DNA of 64,000 nt from the NCBI RefSeq assembly GCF_000023265.1, contig NC_013124.1:124001-188000 (forward strand). The letters are read 5' to 3'. The notes under the pieces are model-generated. The model saw only the letters and a list, made by a program, of their open reading frames with translations. It made no database searches and was not told the origin of the DNA. Below are positions 7,672-15,130 of the stretch, piece after piece (position 1 is the stretch's first letter; each line of letters starts with the position of its first letter). A program made the translations under genes and the position numbers. Origin of the DNA: Acidimicrobium ferrooxidans DSM 10331. GTDB lineage: Bacteria; Actinomycetota; Acidimicrobiia; Acidimicrobiales; Acidimicrobiaceae.

Positions 7672-9594
7672 GTGAGCGAGTCGTCCACAGCCGGCGGGGC
7701 GGTGCGTTCTGGCCGCGCGTTGGCGCAGCAGCGTCGGCGTGAGCAAGCGCTTCGTCGCGCGAACGCACGAACGTCGCCGAGGCACGACGCAGACGATCGT
7801 TCGCTTCGGGTCGCACCGATGGCGACTGACCCGGTCGAGGCGCGGCCGACGACCACCGAGGGTGGCTCGTGCGGGTGCGACCACCTCGAGCCGCCCGTCT
7901 CCGCGGTCGCGACGTCAAGTGAACTCTCGGTCTCGGTGCGCGGGTATGTCTCGGTGGATGATGCGCTGCGTGGCCTGCGCGGCCGTGAGGCCGCCAAGGT
8001 GCGTCGCCAGCTCCTGTGCGTGCAGGGGCGAGGCGATCTGGCGGCGTGCCGTCCGACGGGCCGGATGCGCCGTCGCGACACGGTGGCGCCCAAGGTGGAA
8101 GAGGGCACGACCCTTGCCGGCACCAGGGTGACCGGTACGCAGGTCGAGCTCACGGCGACCATGACGGGTGCGGATGCGGGCAGCTGCCGGGTGATCAGCG
8201 GCACACAGTACGTGGGCATCGAGCAGTTCGAGGAGCGCTGCGACGAGGTCCCGGAGGCGCCCCCGGCCAAGGTCAGCGTCGGACGCACGGCGGCAGGGCG
8301 CCGCGTGAGCGGCACCTCCCTCGCGCCGAGCCCCAGCGTGACGGGCTCCGAGGCAGGTGCGTGCCGGCGTGTCACCGGCGTGGACTACCTGGAGGCGAAC
8401 GCGGTCGAGGAGGCGTGTGGCGTCGTCCCCGAGCCGGCGCCAGCCAAGGTGACGGTGGGCGAGACGGTCCAGGGCCAGCGTGTCACGGGCGTCGTGGTCG
8501 ATCGTCCAGCTGCGGTCACCGGTGACGACGTCGGCCGGCGCCAGCGCGTGACGGGCAGCCAGTACCAGCACCCTGAGTGGATTCGAGGCGAGTCCCGCAA
8601 TGGTTCGTCGGTGCCGCACAAGGTGAGCGTCATGAGCACGGTGCGGGGTCGGCCGGTCACCGGAACCATCGTGACGCCCGATCCCACCATCACCGGGGCC
8701 GATCGCGGGGCGTGCGTCGAGGTGACGGGGACGGAGTACGAGGACAGCTTGGCCAAGTACCAGGCGTGCAATCGGCAACCGGCACCTGGTCCGCACAAGG
8801 TGAGTGTGATGCGGACCTGGCGCGGGGAAGTCGTGACCGGAACCAGCGTCGAGCACGACCCGCGGGTCACCGGTGACGAGGCCGGGCAGTGCGAGGACGT
8901 GACCGGCACGCCCTACGTGGGACCAGGCCAGTACGAGGCCGTCTGCGCGACCGATCCGGTTCGCCAGGGCGCTCCTGGTGGATCGTCGATCGCGATCTCG
9001 GGAACGCGTGTCAGTGGGAGCGATCGTGTGACGGGGGACGAGCGTGGCCGTTCCGTCACCGTGAGCGGGACTCCGTACCAGCGTGGGCCCTCTGGCGATG
9101 CCGAGCGCGGCGTGAGCGCGTGGGGGGCGACGTTCAGCATCACCACGCCAGCACGTGCTGCGCGTGAACGGGCGCGGGCGCGCGTCACCGGCACCGGCTA
9201 CCAGCGCGGTACGGCTCGGATCACGGGGCCACTCGACCTCGCCCTCGGTCTTGTCTCGGGTACGCCAGAGTTTCGCTATCACGCCGGCTCGGACGCCGAA
9301 CAGCAGGTGCCCGCTCGCGAGGCGGCCGTCACGGGAGAGGGGCGCGAGGAGGGCTTTGCCATCACCGGCGATGCCTGGGATCGTTCGGCCACCATCACCG
9401 GGACAGAAGGGGCCTCCGCATGGCGCAATCCGACGTTGCGGGGAACCCCTCGTCGGCGCGAGCAGGTGGCCAGAAGCGCCGACCAGCGGGCAGCGGCAGC
9501 TCGCGAGCTCCCCGCCAGCGCCCGCATCACCGGCAGCACCGGTGGCGTGAGCGAGGGGCCGGTCGTGACGTTCTCGGGCGGGTCGCGCGGATGA
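7672..9594 (+). CDS. csoS2: carboxysome assembly scaffold protein CsoS2
   Basis: A 640-residue, largely disordered, Arg/Gly/Thr/Val-rich protein that links RuBisCO to the shell during alpha-carboxysome assembly. The N-terminal region (about 150 residues) has basic helical stretches such as ALAQQRRREQALRRANA and VDDALRGLRGREAAKVRRQ, resembling the RuBisCO-binding repeats. Five middle repeats follow, each with paired VTGT/VSGT triplets and a Y-x(10-13)-C ending; the third lacks the cysteine pair. The C-terminal shell-anchoring part has further (V/I)(T/S)G motifs. GTG 7672 follows AAGGGAGGG; an upstream in-frame start at 7645 lacks such a site. Confidence 0.93.
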   Translation: MSESSTAGGAVRSGRALAQQRRREQALRRANARTSPRHDADDRSLRVAPMATDPVEARPTTTEGGSCGCDHLEPPVSAVATSSELSVSVRGYVSVDDALRGLRGREAAKVRRQLLCVQGRGDLAACRPTGRMRRRDTVAPKVEEGTTLAGTRVTGTQVELTATMTGADAGSCRVISGTQYVGIEQFEERCDEVPEAPPAKVSVGRTAAGRRVSGTSLAPSPSVTGSEAGACRRVTGVDYLEANAVEEACGVVPEPAPAKVTVGETVQGQRVTGVVVDRPAAVTGDDVGRRQRVTGSQYQHPEWIRGESRNGSSVPHKVSVMSTVRGRPVTGTIVTPDPTITGADRGACVEVTGTEYEDSLAKYQACNRQPAPGPHKVSVMRTWRGEVVTGTSVEHDPRVTGDEAGQCEDVTGTPYVGPGQYEAVCATDPVRQGAPGGSSIAISGTRVSGSDRVTGDERGRSVTVSGTPYQRGPSGDAERGVSAWGATFSITTPARAARERARARVTGTGYQRGTARITGPLDLALGLVSGTPEFRYHAGSDAEQQVPAREAAVTGEGREEGFAITGDAWDRSATITGTEGASAWRNPTLRGTPRRREQVARSADQRAAAARELPASARITGSTGGVSEGPVVTFSGGSRG

Positions 9595-9622
9595 TCTTCC
9601 TCCAGATGAAGCGGACGGTCCC

Positions 9623-11212
9623 ATGAACACGCGCAATCGCCGGGGGCGCTACGGCGGGCCGACTCCGTCGCATGGCCCCTACGGGCTGGGTACGGCGCAA
9701 GGACGTCTGTCGGGCCAGGACGCGCATCGCGACCACGGCGAAGCGGCCGGGGTCAGCCGTCGCTCGAGGAACGCGCATCCACTCACCGATCACGCCGCCA
9801 ACGAGCGACTTGCTCGATTCGAACGCCTCGTGCGAGGGCGGTTCGACGCGGTGGTACCGACACTGAAGGCGATCGGAACGCTTGCTCCGACCGACGACCT
9901 CGCCGAACGTGCTGCGTCGATGGCTCGGGCCGAGCTCGGTGTGGCGTTGCCGGCAGAGCTGTTCGAGTCTGCCTGGATCACGGGTCTCGACATGCGCCGC
10001 CTGTACGCGGTCACGATGGCAGAGACCATCCATGCGGTCGCGGCCGAGACGCATGCGTTCGCCGGCACCGAGTCGGACACCATGACCGGTTTCCTGCTCG
10101 AGTGCGGCTTCCACGCCGTCGACATCTCGCCCTGCTCCGATGGGCGGCTGAAGGGTGTCATTCGCTCGATCCTGCGCCTGCCGGACGACGCCGTGCGCAG
10201 TCGCAAGGCCTACGCGGGCGCCATGTTCGACGTCGAAGCGAACGTTCGCCGGTGGATCGAGACGGAGCTGCTGCGCTTTCGCGAGGGGAGTCCCGTGCCG
10301 CCGTCGGCCGGGACGCGGTATCTGAAGATCGCGGTCTATCACTGGAGCAGGTCGGATCCCGATTACGAGGGGTGCGCGGCGCACGGCTCCGACCAGCGGG
10401 CCGCCGCCGCGGCAGCACTGTCGCGCCTCCGCGAGCTTCGCGAAGCCGTCGAGAACAGCTTCTTCTGCGGCGCCTCCATCGATCTGTTGTTGATCGGCGT
10501 CGACACGGACACCGATGCCATCCGCGTTCACGTCCCCGATGCGCTCGGCGACATGGACCTCGATCGCTACGTGGACAACCTCGATCTCTATCGCCAGACC
10601 ATCGACGATGACGTGACGACGGCGCGCATGCGCGTGCATCGCGCCATCGAAGCTGCGAGCGCCGATCACCCTGGCGGGCCGCCGCACGAGGGCATGCGAC
10701 GGCTCATTGCGACGCTGCTCATCAACAACCTGTCGCAGATCGACTACGTCCGATCGACCTGGGGCGAGCGCTACCCGGACGTCGGCCACGCCGAGGCCTT
10801 CATCAGCGTCGGTGACGGCTTCGAGGAGTTCCAGGTTCGCAACCTCGCCTACTTCGTCTTCCTCCAGACGGTCGAGGAGGCGGCGACCGACCTCGACGTG
10901 GGCATCGGGCTGTTCCAGCGTCGGCCCGAGCGCCGTGGGTTGCCGATCCCGATCGCGATCCACTTTCGCTACGACCGTCGGGTCCCGGGCAGTCGGGAGC
11001 GAGCCATCGAGCGGTGCGTGCGCGTGCGCTCGGCGATCCGAGCGCGCTATCGAGATCTGTGCGCGGCCGGGCTGCTCGCGTGCGACATGAGCATCCAGGA
11101 GCGAACCTTCTCGAGCCCGATCGAGGTGATCGAAGCGCCGAGTGACGGTCCGGCGAACGAGGATCCGCTGCGCCTCGAGCAGCGTACGGGGCGAGAGGGG
11201 GGCAGGCGATGA
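9623..11212 (+). CDS. csoSCA: carboxysomal carbonic anhydrase CsoSCA
   Basis: A 529-residue shell-associated carbonic anhydrase (formerly CsoS3, epsilon class, related to beta class). It converts bicarbonate to CO2 inside the carboxysome. Zinc ligands are C171 (in PCSDGRLKG, with D173 and R175), H240 (VYHWS) and C251 (EGCAAHG). Their spacing matches Cys173/His242/Cys253 of the Halothiobacillus enzyme exactly. The basic, Gly-rich N-terminus is probably disordered and may bind RuBisCO. Its stop overlaps the csoS4A start by 4 bases. Confidence 0.96.
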   Translation: MNTRNRRGRYGGPTPSHGPYGLGTAQGRLSGQDAHRDHGEAAGVSRRSRNAHPLTDHAANERLARFERLVRGRFDAVVPTLKAIGTLAPTDDLAERAASMARAELGVALPAELFESAWITGLDMRRLYAVTMAETIHAVAAETHAFAGTESDTMTGFLLECGFHAVDISPCSDGRLKGVIRSILRLPDDAVRSRKAYAGAMFDVEANVRRWIETELLRFREGSPVPPSAGTRYLKIAVYHWSRSDPDYEGCAAHGSDQRAAAAAALSRLRELREAVENSFFCGASIDLLLIGVDTDTDAIRVHVPDALGDMDLDRYVDNLDLYRQTIDDDVTTARMRVHRAIEAASADHPGGPPHEGMRRLIATLLINNLSQIDYVRSTWGERYPDVGHAEAFISVGDGFEEFQVRNLAYFVFLQTVEEAATDLDVGIGLFQRRPERRGLPIPIAIHFRYDRRVPGSRERAIERCVRVRSAIRARYRDLCAAGLLACDMSIQERTFSSPIEVIEAPSDGPANEDPLRLEQRTGREGGRR

Positions 11213-11460
11213 AGGTCTACCAAGTCGAGAAGACGCTCGTGTCCACCAATCGCATCCCCGGTCTCAAGAATCTCCCGCTGCTCGTGGTGCGCGAGCGCAA
11301 CGGCTCCCAGAGCGTGGCGGTCGACGCGGTCGGCTGCGTCCCTGGCGACTGGGTCATCTGCGTCAGCGGATCGGGCAGTCGGGCGGCGACGGGAGACAAG
11401 GACTATCCGACCGACCTCACCATCGTCGGCATCATCGACTACTGGGACGAGGACGGCTAG
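11209..11460 (+). CDS. csoS4A: carboxysome pentameric vertex protein CsoS4A
   Basis: An 83-residue BMC-P (CcmL/EutN) protein that forms pentamers closing the twelve vertices of the shell. Family features include the N-terminal [12 protein letters not shown], the [10 protein letters not shown] segment and the [15 protein letters not shown] loop. Start overlaps the csoSCA stop (ATGA). Usually csoS4B follows, but here only 122 non-coding bases separate it from csoS1, so this appears to be the only vertex gene in the operon. Confidence 0.94.
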   Translation: MKVYQVEKTLVSTNRIPGLKNLPLLVVRERNGSQSVAVDAVGCVPGDWVICVSGSGSRAATGDKDYPTDLTIVGIIDYWDEDG

Positions 11461-11582
11461 CGACGAGCTGCCGGTGCGATGCGTCGGCAGCAATGGGGCT
11501 TCCTGGGCGTGCGAGCGCACGACCAGGGCGCAAGGGCAGGGGCCACAGGCGTATGGGCAAGGGGCCCGAGCAAGGAGGAACG

Positions 11583-11894
11583 ATGGCAACAGGGGTGAGC
11601 GGCATCGCGCTCGGCATGATCGAGACTCGCGGTCTCGTGCCGGCGATCGAGGCAGCGGACGCGATGACGAAGGCGGCGGAGGTGCGCCTCGTCGGTCGTC
11701 AGTTCGTCGGTGGCGGCTACGTCACGGTGTTGGTTCGGGGTGAGACCGGCGCGGTGAACGCAGCCGTGCGTGCGGGTGCGGACGCGTGCGAGCGGGTCGG
11801 CGACGGCCTCGTGGCGGCACACATCATCGCTCGGGTGCACTCCGAGGTGGAGAAGATCCTTCCTGACGGCGAGGACATGGCCGCCGGGGCGTAG
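11583..11894 (+). CDS. csoS1: carboxysome shell hexamer protein CsoS1, copy 1
   Basis: A 103-residue BMC-H protein, the hexameric tile that makes the carboxysome facets and their central pores. The N-terminal [22 protein letters not shown] is the family signature. This is the first of three copies in tandem; it differs from copy 2 only at the extreme C-terminus (MAAGA versus MGAGA). AAGGAGG lies upstream of ATG 11583. Confidence 0.96.
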   Translation: MATGVSGIALGMIETRGLVPAIEAADAMTKAAEVRLVGRQFVGGGYVTVLVRGETGAVNAAVRAGADACERVGDGLVAAHIIARVHSEVEKILPDGEDMAAGA

Positions 11895-11921
11895 GGAAGA
11901 GGCGAGAAGGGAGCGTTGACG

Positions 11922-12233
11922 ATGGCAACAGGGGTGAGCGGCATCGCGCTCGGCATGATCGAGACTCGCGGTCTCGTGCCGGCGATCGAGGCAGCGGACG
12001 CGATGACGAAGGCGGCGGAGGTGCGCCTCGTCGGTCGTCAGTTCGTCGGTGGCGGCTACGTCACGGTGTTGGTTCGGGGTGAGACCGGCGCGGTGAACGC
12101 AGCCGTGCGTGCGGGTGCGGACGCGTGCGAGCGGGTCGGCGACGGCCTCGTGGCGGCACACATCATCGCTCGGGTGCACTCCGAGGTGGAGAAGATCCTT
12201 CCTGACGGCGAGGACATGGGCGCTGGGGCGTAG
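11922..12233 (+). CDS. csoS1: carboxysome shell hexamer protein CsoS1, copy 2
   Basis: A 103-residue BMC-H shell protein, identical to copy 1 except for Ala-to-Gly at residue 100. It starts exactly 339 bases after copy 1. The leading ATG at 11916 (MTM) is also in frame, but ATG 11922 matches copy 1 and is well placed after GAAGGGAG. Homologous operons also carry several csoS1 paralogues, usually with more divergence than here. Confidence 0.95.
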   Translation: MATGVSGIALGMIETRGLVPAIEAADAMTKAAEVRLVGRQFVGGGYVTVLVRGETGAVNAAVRAGADACERVGDGLVAAHIIARVHSEVEKILPDGEDMGAGA

Positions 12234-12260
12234 GGAAGAGGCGAGAAGGGAGCGTTGACG

Positions 12261-12584
12261 ATGGCAACAGGGGTGAGCGGCATCGCGCTCGGCATGATCG
12301 AGACTCGCGGTCTCGTGCCGGCGATCGAGGCAGCGGACGCGATGACGAAGGCGGCGGAGGTGCGCCTCGTCGGTCGTCAGTTCGTCGGTGGCGGCTACGT
12401 CACGGTGTTGGTTCGGGGTGAGACCGGCGCGGTGAACGCAGCCGTGCGTGCGGGTGCGGACGCGTGCGAGCGGGTCGGCGACGGCCTCGTGGCGGCACAC
12501 ATCATCGCTCGGGTGCACTCCGAGGTGGAGAAGATCCTTCCTGACGGCGAGGACATGGGCGCTGGCAGCGTGGCGGCGCGCTAG
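12261..12584 (+). CDS. csoS1: carboxysome shell hexamer protein CsoS1, copy 3
   Basis: A 107-residue BMC-H shell protein, identical to copy 2 through about residue 102 and then ending in SVAAR instead of A. The longer tail is where the tandem array breaks off, so it probably preserves the original 3' end of the ancestral gene. It starts 339 bases after copy 2. Three copies should raise the dose of the major shell tile rather than add a new pore type. Confidence 0.95.
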   Translation: MATGVSGIALGMIETRGLVPAIEAADAMTKAAEVRLVGRQFVGGGYVTVLVRGETGAVNAAVRAGADACERVGDGLVAAHIIARVHSEVEKILPDGEDMGAGSVAAR

Positions 12585-12593
12585 GCGGTCGAG

Positions 12594-13049
12594 GTGACCC
12601 AGGACCACAGGCTGGCCGGCTTTGTCGTGCGCGCGTTGCGTGCAGAGATCATCGCGGTCGAGCACTACCTCGCACAGGCGAGCCTGGTGGAACTGTGGGG
12701 CTACCCCGCGTTGGCCGATCGCTTCTCGAACGATGCGCGTGACGAACTCGATCACCAGCACCGGATTCTCCGGCACGCGGTGTCGGTGGGCATCGCGCCA
12801 CGCGCCATCGACCTGCCGCCACTACGGTTTGGACGGAGCGTGGAGGAGCTCGTAATGATGGACCGGGCATTCGAGCTCGACGTCGTTCGACTCTACGGCG
12901 AGGCGGTCGACTACTGCGGGCGGATGGGCCCGGCCTCGAGTCTCGAGCTCTTCGCCGGGCTCTACGGGGAGGAGGTCGAGCACCTGGCGTCGATCGACGC
13001 CCTGATCGTTGAGATCCGATCCGAGAGGAGGGGGCGGGATCGTGGCTGA
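12594..13049 (+). CDS. carboxysome-associated bacterioferritin-like protein
   Basis: A 151-residue ferritin-fold four-helix protein. The family pattern of acidic and His residues is visible: E in ALRAEIIAVEHY, then DELDHQHRI, E in FELDVVRLY, and EEVEH near the C-terminus. A similar gene lies in the carboxysome operons of proteobacteria, where its role is not settled. Iron storage or a redox or scaffold task are possible. GTG 12594 is chosen as the first start after csoS1. Its end overlaps the acRAF gene by 8 bases. Confidence 0.7.
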   Translation: MTQDHRLAGFVVRALRAEIIAVEHYLAQASLVELWGYPALADRFSNDARDELDHQHRILRHAVSVGIAPRAIDLPPLRFGRSVEELVMMDRAFELDVVRLYGEAVDYCGRMGPASSLELFAGLYGEEVEHLASIDALIVEIRSERRGRDRG

Positions 13050-13302
13050 GGCCGCCGCGCCACGATCCTGGCGCTTCGTGTTCGACGACTACGCAACCCT
13101 GCGGCGCTTCCTCGATGAGCTCGCGTCGATCTTCGAGGAGCATGGGTACTACCCCAACCAGAGCTTCCATCGCGCCGACGTCACCATCACCATCGATCCC
13201 GCGAGTGCCAACGGCAACGACCAGGGCGTTCGGGCGGTCGAAGCCGCTCTCGATGCGTTCGTGGCCCGTGGGGTGGGGCAGGCAGATGACCAGCGGTCCT
13301 GA
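13042..13302 (+). CDS. acRAF, RuBisCO assembly factor (pterin dehydratase-like)
   Basis: An 86-residue protein of the pterin-4a-carbinolamine dehydratase fold, in the place held by acRAF in alpha-carboxysome operons. There it acts as a RuBisCO assembly chaperone rather than as a dehydratase. The fold signature FDDYATLRRFLDELASIFEEHGYYPN is clear, but the dehydratase HH pair is replaced by GYY, which fits loss of the enzyme activity. GTG 13042 follows GAGAGGAGGGGG. Confidence 0.8.
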   Translation: MAEAAAPRSWRFVFDDYATLRRFLDELASIFEEHGYYPNQSFHRADVTITIDPASANGNDQGVRAVEAALDAFVARGVGQADDQRS

Positions 13303-13939
13303 CGCGAGTGATTCGAGCCTCGTGGTCGCGGTGGTGAACGCCAAGGGCGGATCGGGCAAGACGACGCTCGCGCTGCACGTGGGCGTCGGTCTTGCGAGGC
13401 GCGGCCCCACGCTCCTCGTCGATGCGGATCCGCAGCGGTCGCTGACCTTCTGGACGGCGATGGCACCTCCTCGAGCTGCGTTGCCACCGGTAGCGGAGGC
13501 CTCGCGGGACGTGGTGACCGTGCTGCGCGCTGCGCGGGCGGACTACCGCTACGTCGTGGTCGACTGTCCACCGACGCCGATCCGAGGCACCGTGCGTGCC
13601 ATCGTCGAGGTCGCCGATCGTGTGGTGGTCCCGATCCTCGCATCTCCGGTCGATCTGTGGACGAGTGCGGAGACGTTCTGGTCGTTGCGCAGGCTCGCGA
13701 CTGGGGACCGTGCGCGTCGGTTCGTCGGTGTGCTCAATCAGGTCGAGCCGCGGAGCGCGCTGTCGGCGTCCGTTCGGCGCGCGGCGCTCGCACTCGATGT
13801 GCCGCTCACCGCCGTCGCGCTGGGCCGGCGTGTCGTCTACCGACAGGCGGCGGCCGAGGGGCGGAGCGTGTACGCGATGGGCAAGCGAGCGATGGCAGCG
13901 ATCGAGGAGATCGAGGCCCTCATCCAGGAGGTGGTGTGA
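13286..13939 (+). CDS. mcdA: carboxysome-positioning ParA-type ATPase McdA
   Basis: A 217-residue ParA/MinD ATPase. It has the deviant Walker A NAKGGSGKTT with its signature Lys, Walker A' LLVDADPQ and Walker B YVVVDCPP. In alpha-carboxysome operons this gene pairs with mcdB: McdA coats the nucleoid and is displaced by carboxysome-bound McdB, which spaces the organelles. It starts within the end of acRAF, and its stop overlaps the mcdB start by 1 base. Confidence 0.88.
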   Translation: MTSGPDASDSSLVVAVVNAKGGSGKTTLALHVGVGLARRGPTLLVDADPQRSLTFWTAMAPPRAALPPVAEASRDVVTVLRAARADYRYVVVDCPPTPIRGTVRAIVEVADRVVVPILASPVDLWTSAETFWSLRRLATGDRARRFVGVLNQVEPRSALSASVRRAALALDVPLTAVALGRRVVYRQAAAEGRSVYAMGKRAMAAIEEIEALIQEVV

Positions 13940-14208
13940 TGGCAGAGGACTTGAGTGATCGCTTGGTGCGGGAGGTGAGCCAGGTCCGTGCGATCCGAGC
14001 CAAGCAGACAAGCGCGTCGAAGGGGGCAAGCGTCGCCGGCTCAGAACCGACGGCGCGAGCCACCGAACCTGCCAAGCCCCGACCCAGACGGCGTGCCTCC
14101 TCGACTGTCGAGCGCGAGGTCACGCCTCCGGCCGACGGCGAGGCCGTCGAACAACCGGTGGCGCGCCCTCGGACGAGACGTCCTCCACTTGCCGTGTGGC
14201 CTGACTGA
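13939..14208 (+). CDS. mcdB: carboxysome-positioning adaptor McdB
   Basis: An 89-residue, highly charged, probably disordered protein directly after mcdA. It has a short helical N-terminus (DLSDRLVREVSQVRAIRAKQ), a Pro/Arg/Glu-rich middle and a single Trp three residues from the end (AVWPD). A C-terminal Trp is the hallmark reported for alpha-McdB. Function is assigned from position, composition and this residue, since McdB proteins share little sequence. Confidence 0.72.
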   Translation: MAEDLSDRLVREVSQVRAIRAKQTSASKGASVAGSEPTARATEPAKPRPRRRASSTVEREVTPPADGEAVEQPVARPRTRRPPLAVWPD

Positions 14209-14245
14209 TGCGGATCGCGGGGCGGTGCTCGTGACGGTCGGGCCG

Positions 14246-14299
14246 ACACTGTCTCACCGAGGAGCACCGTTTCACCGAGCAATACCGTCTCGCCGAGGA
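14246..14299 (+). repeat. three 18-bp tandem repeats before cbbQ
   Basis: Three adjacent 18-base units, 14246-14263, 14264-14281 and 14282-14299, with consensus A(C/T)ACCGTCTCACCGAGGA and one to four changes each. The array ends directly at the cbbQ ribosome binding site (AAGGAG at 14300-14305), so it forms the mcdB-cbbQ spacer. Confidence 0.75.
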
Positions 14300-14311
14300 A
14301 AGGAGTGAGTC

Positions 14312-15118
14312 GTGGTCGCACCCCAAGTTGCGCCCTACGTCATCGACACGGAGCCCTACTACCGACCGGTCGCGAACGAGATCGCGCTCTTCGAAGCCGC
14401 GTACTCGGTGCGGATGCCCGTCATGTTGAAGGGCCCGACCGGGTCGGGCAAGACGCGCTTCGTCGAGTACATGGCCTGGCGCCTTGGCAAGCCGCTCATC
14501 ACCGTCGCGTGCAACGAGGACATGACGGCCTCGGACCTCGTCGGACGCTTCTTGCTCGACGCCGGTGGCACCCGGTGGCAGGACGGACCGCTCACGATCG
14601 CGGCCCGCTACGGGGCGCTGTGCTACCTCGACGAGATCGTCGAGGCGCGCCAGGACACGACCGTGGTCATCCACCCGCTCACCGACGCTCGCCGAGTCCT
14701 GCCGCTCGACAAGAAGGGCGAGCTGGTCCAGGCTCACCCTGACTTCCAGGTGGTGATCTCCTACAACCCTGGCTACCAGAGTGTCATGAAGGACCTGAAG
14801 CAGTCGACGAAGCAGCGGTTCGGCGCCTTGGACTTCACCTATCCACCCGCGGCCATCGAGACGGAGATCGTCGCCCACGAGAGCGGGGTCGGCCACGACG
14901 ATGCGAGTCGCCTCGTCTCCATCGCCGAGCGCGCGCGCAACCTCAAGGGACACGGGCTCGACGAGGGCATCTCGACCCGCATGCTGATCTACGCGGCCAG
15001 TCTGATCGCCCAGGGCGTCGATCGCATCGCCGCATGCGAGATGGCGCTCGTGTCGCCGATCACCGACGACCCCGACATGCGTGACGCGCTCGAGGCGGCG
15101 GTCACGACCTACTTCTAG
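14312..15118 (+). CDS. cbbQ: RuBisCO activase AAA+ subunit CbbQ
   Basis: A 268-residue MoxR-type AAA+ ATPase with Walker A GPTGSGKT (residues 41-48), Walker [11 protein letters not shown] and sensor-like SYNPGYQ. CbbQ hexamers use ATP, together with the CbbO adaptor, to pull inhibitory sugar phosphates out of RuBisCO. GTG 14312 follows AAGGAGTGAG. cbbO lies 12 bases downstream. The gene pair within a carboxysome operon suggests a carboxysome-linked activase. Confidence 0.93.
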   Translation: MVAPQVAPYVIDTEPYYRPVANEIALFEAAYSVRMPVMLKGPTGSGKTRFVEYMAWRLGKPLITVACNEDMTASDLVGRFLLDAGGTRWQDGPLTIAARYGALCYLDEIVEARQDTTVVIHPLTDARRVLPLDKKGELVQAHPDFQVVISYNPGYQSVMKDLKQSTKQRFGALDFTYPPAAIETEIVAHESGVGHDDASRLVSIAERARNLKGHGLDEGISTRMLIYAASLIAQGVDRIAACEMALVSPITDDPDMRDALEAAVTTYF

Positions 15119-15130
15119 GAGGGCCCTCCC

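Larger units (their letters stand above)
11581..12566 (+). repeat. 339-bp tandem repeat carrying csoS1 (about 2.9 copies)
   Basis: Three direct repeats with period 339 bp, each holding a csoS1 gene and the 27-base spacer with its ribosome binding site (GAGAAGGGAGCGTTGACG). By eye the coding parts are identical at DNA level apart from a few bases near position 11880. Identity including synonymous sites points to very recent duplication or continuing gene conversion. Confidence 0.93.

Noticed and set aside
11142-11894. Open frame that extends csoS1 copy 1 upstream through csoS4A
   Set aside because: The upstream part is out of frame with csoSCA and csoS4A and has no homology; the csoS1 start at 11583 has its own ribosome binding site.
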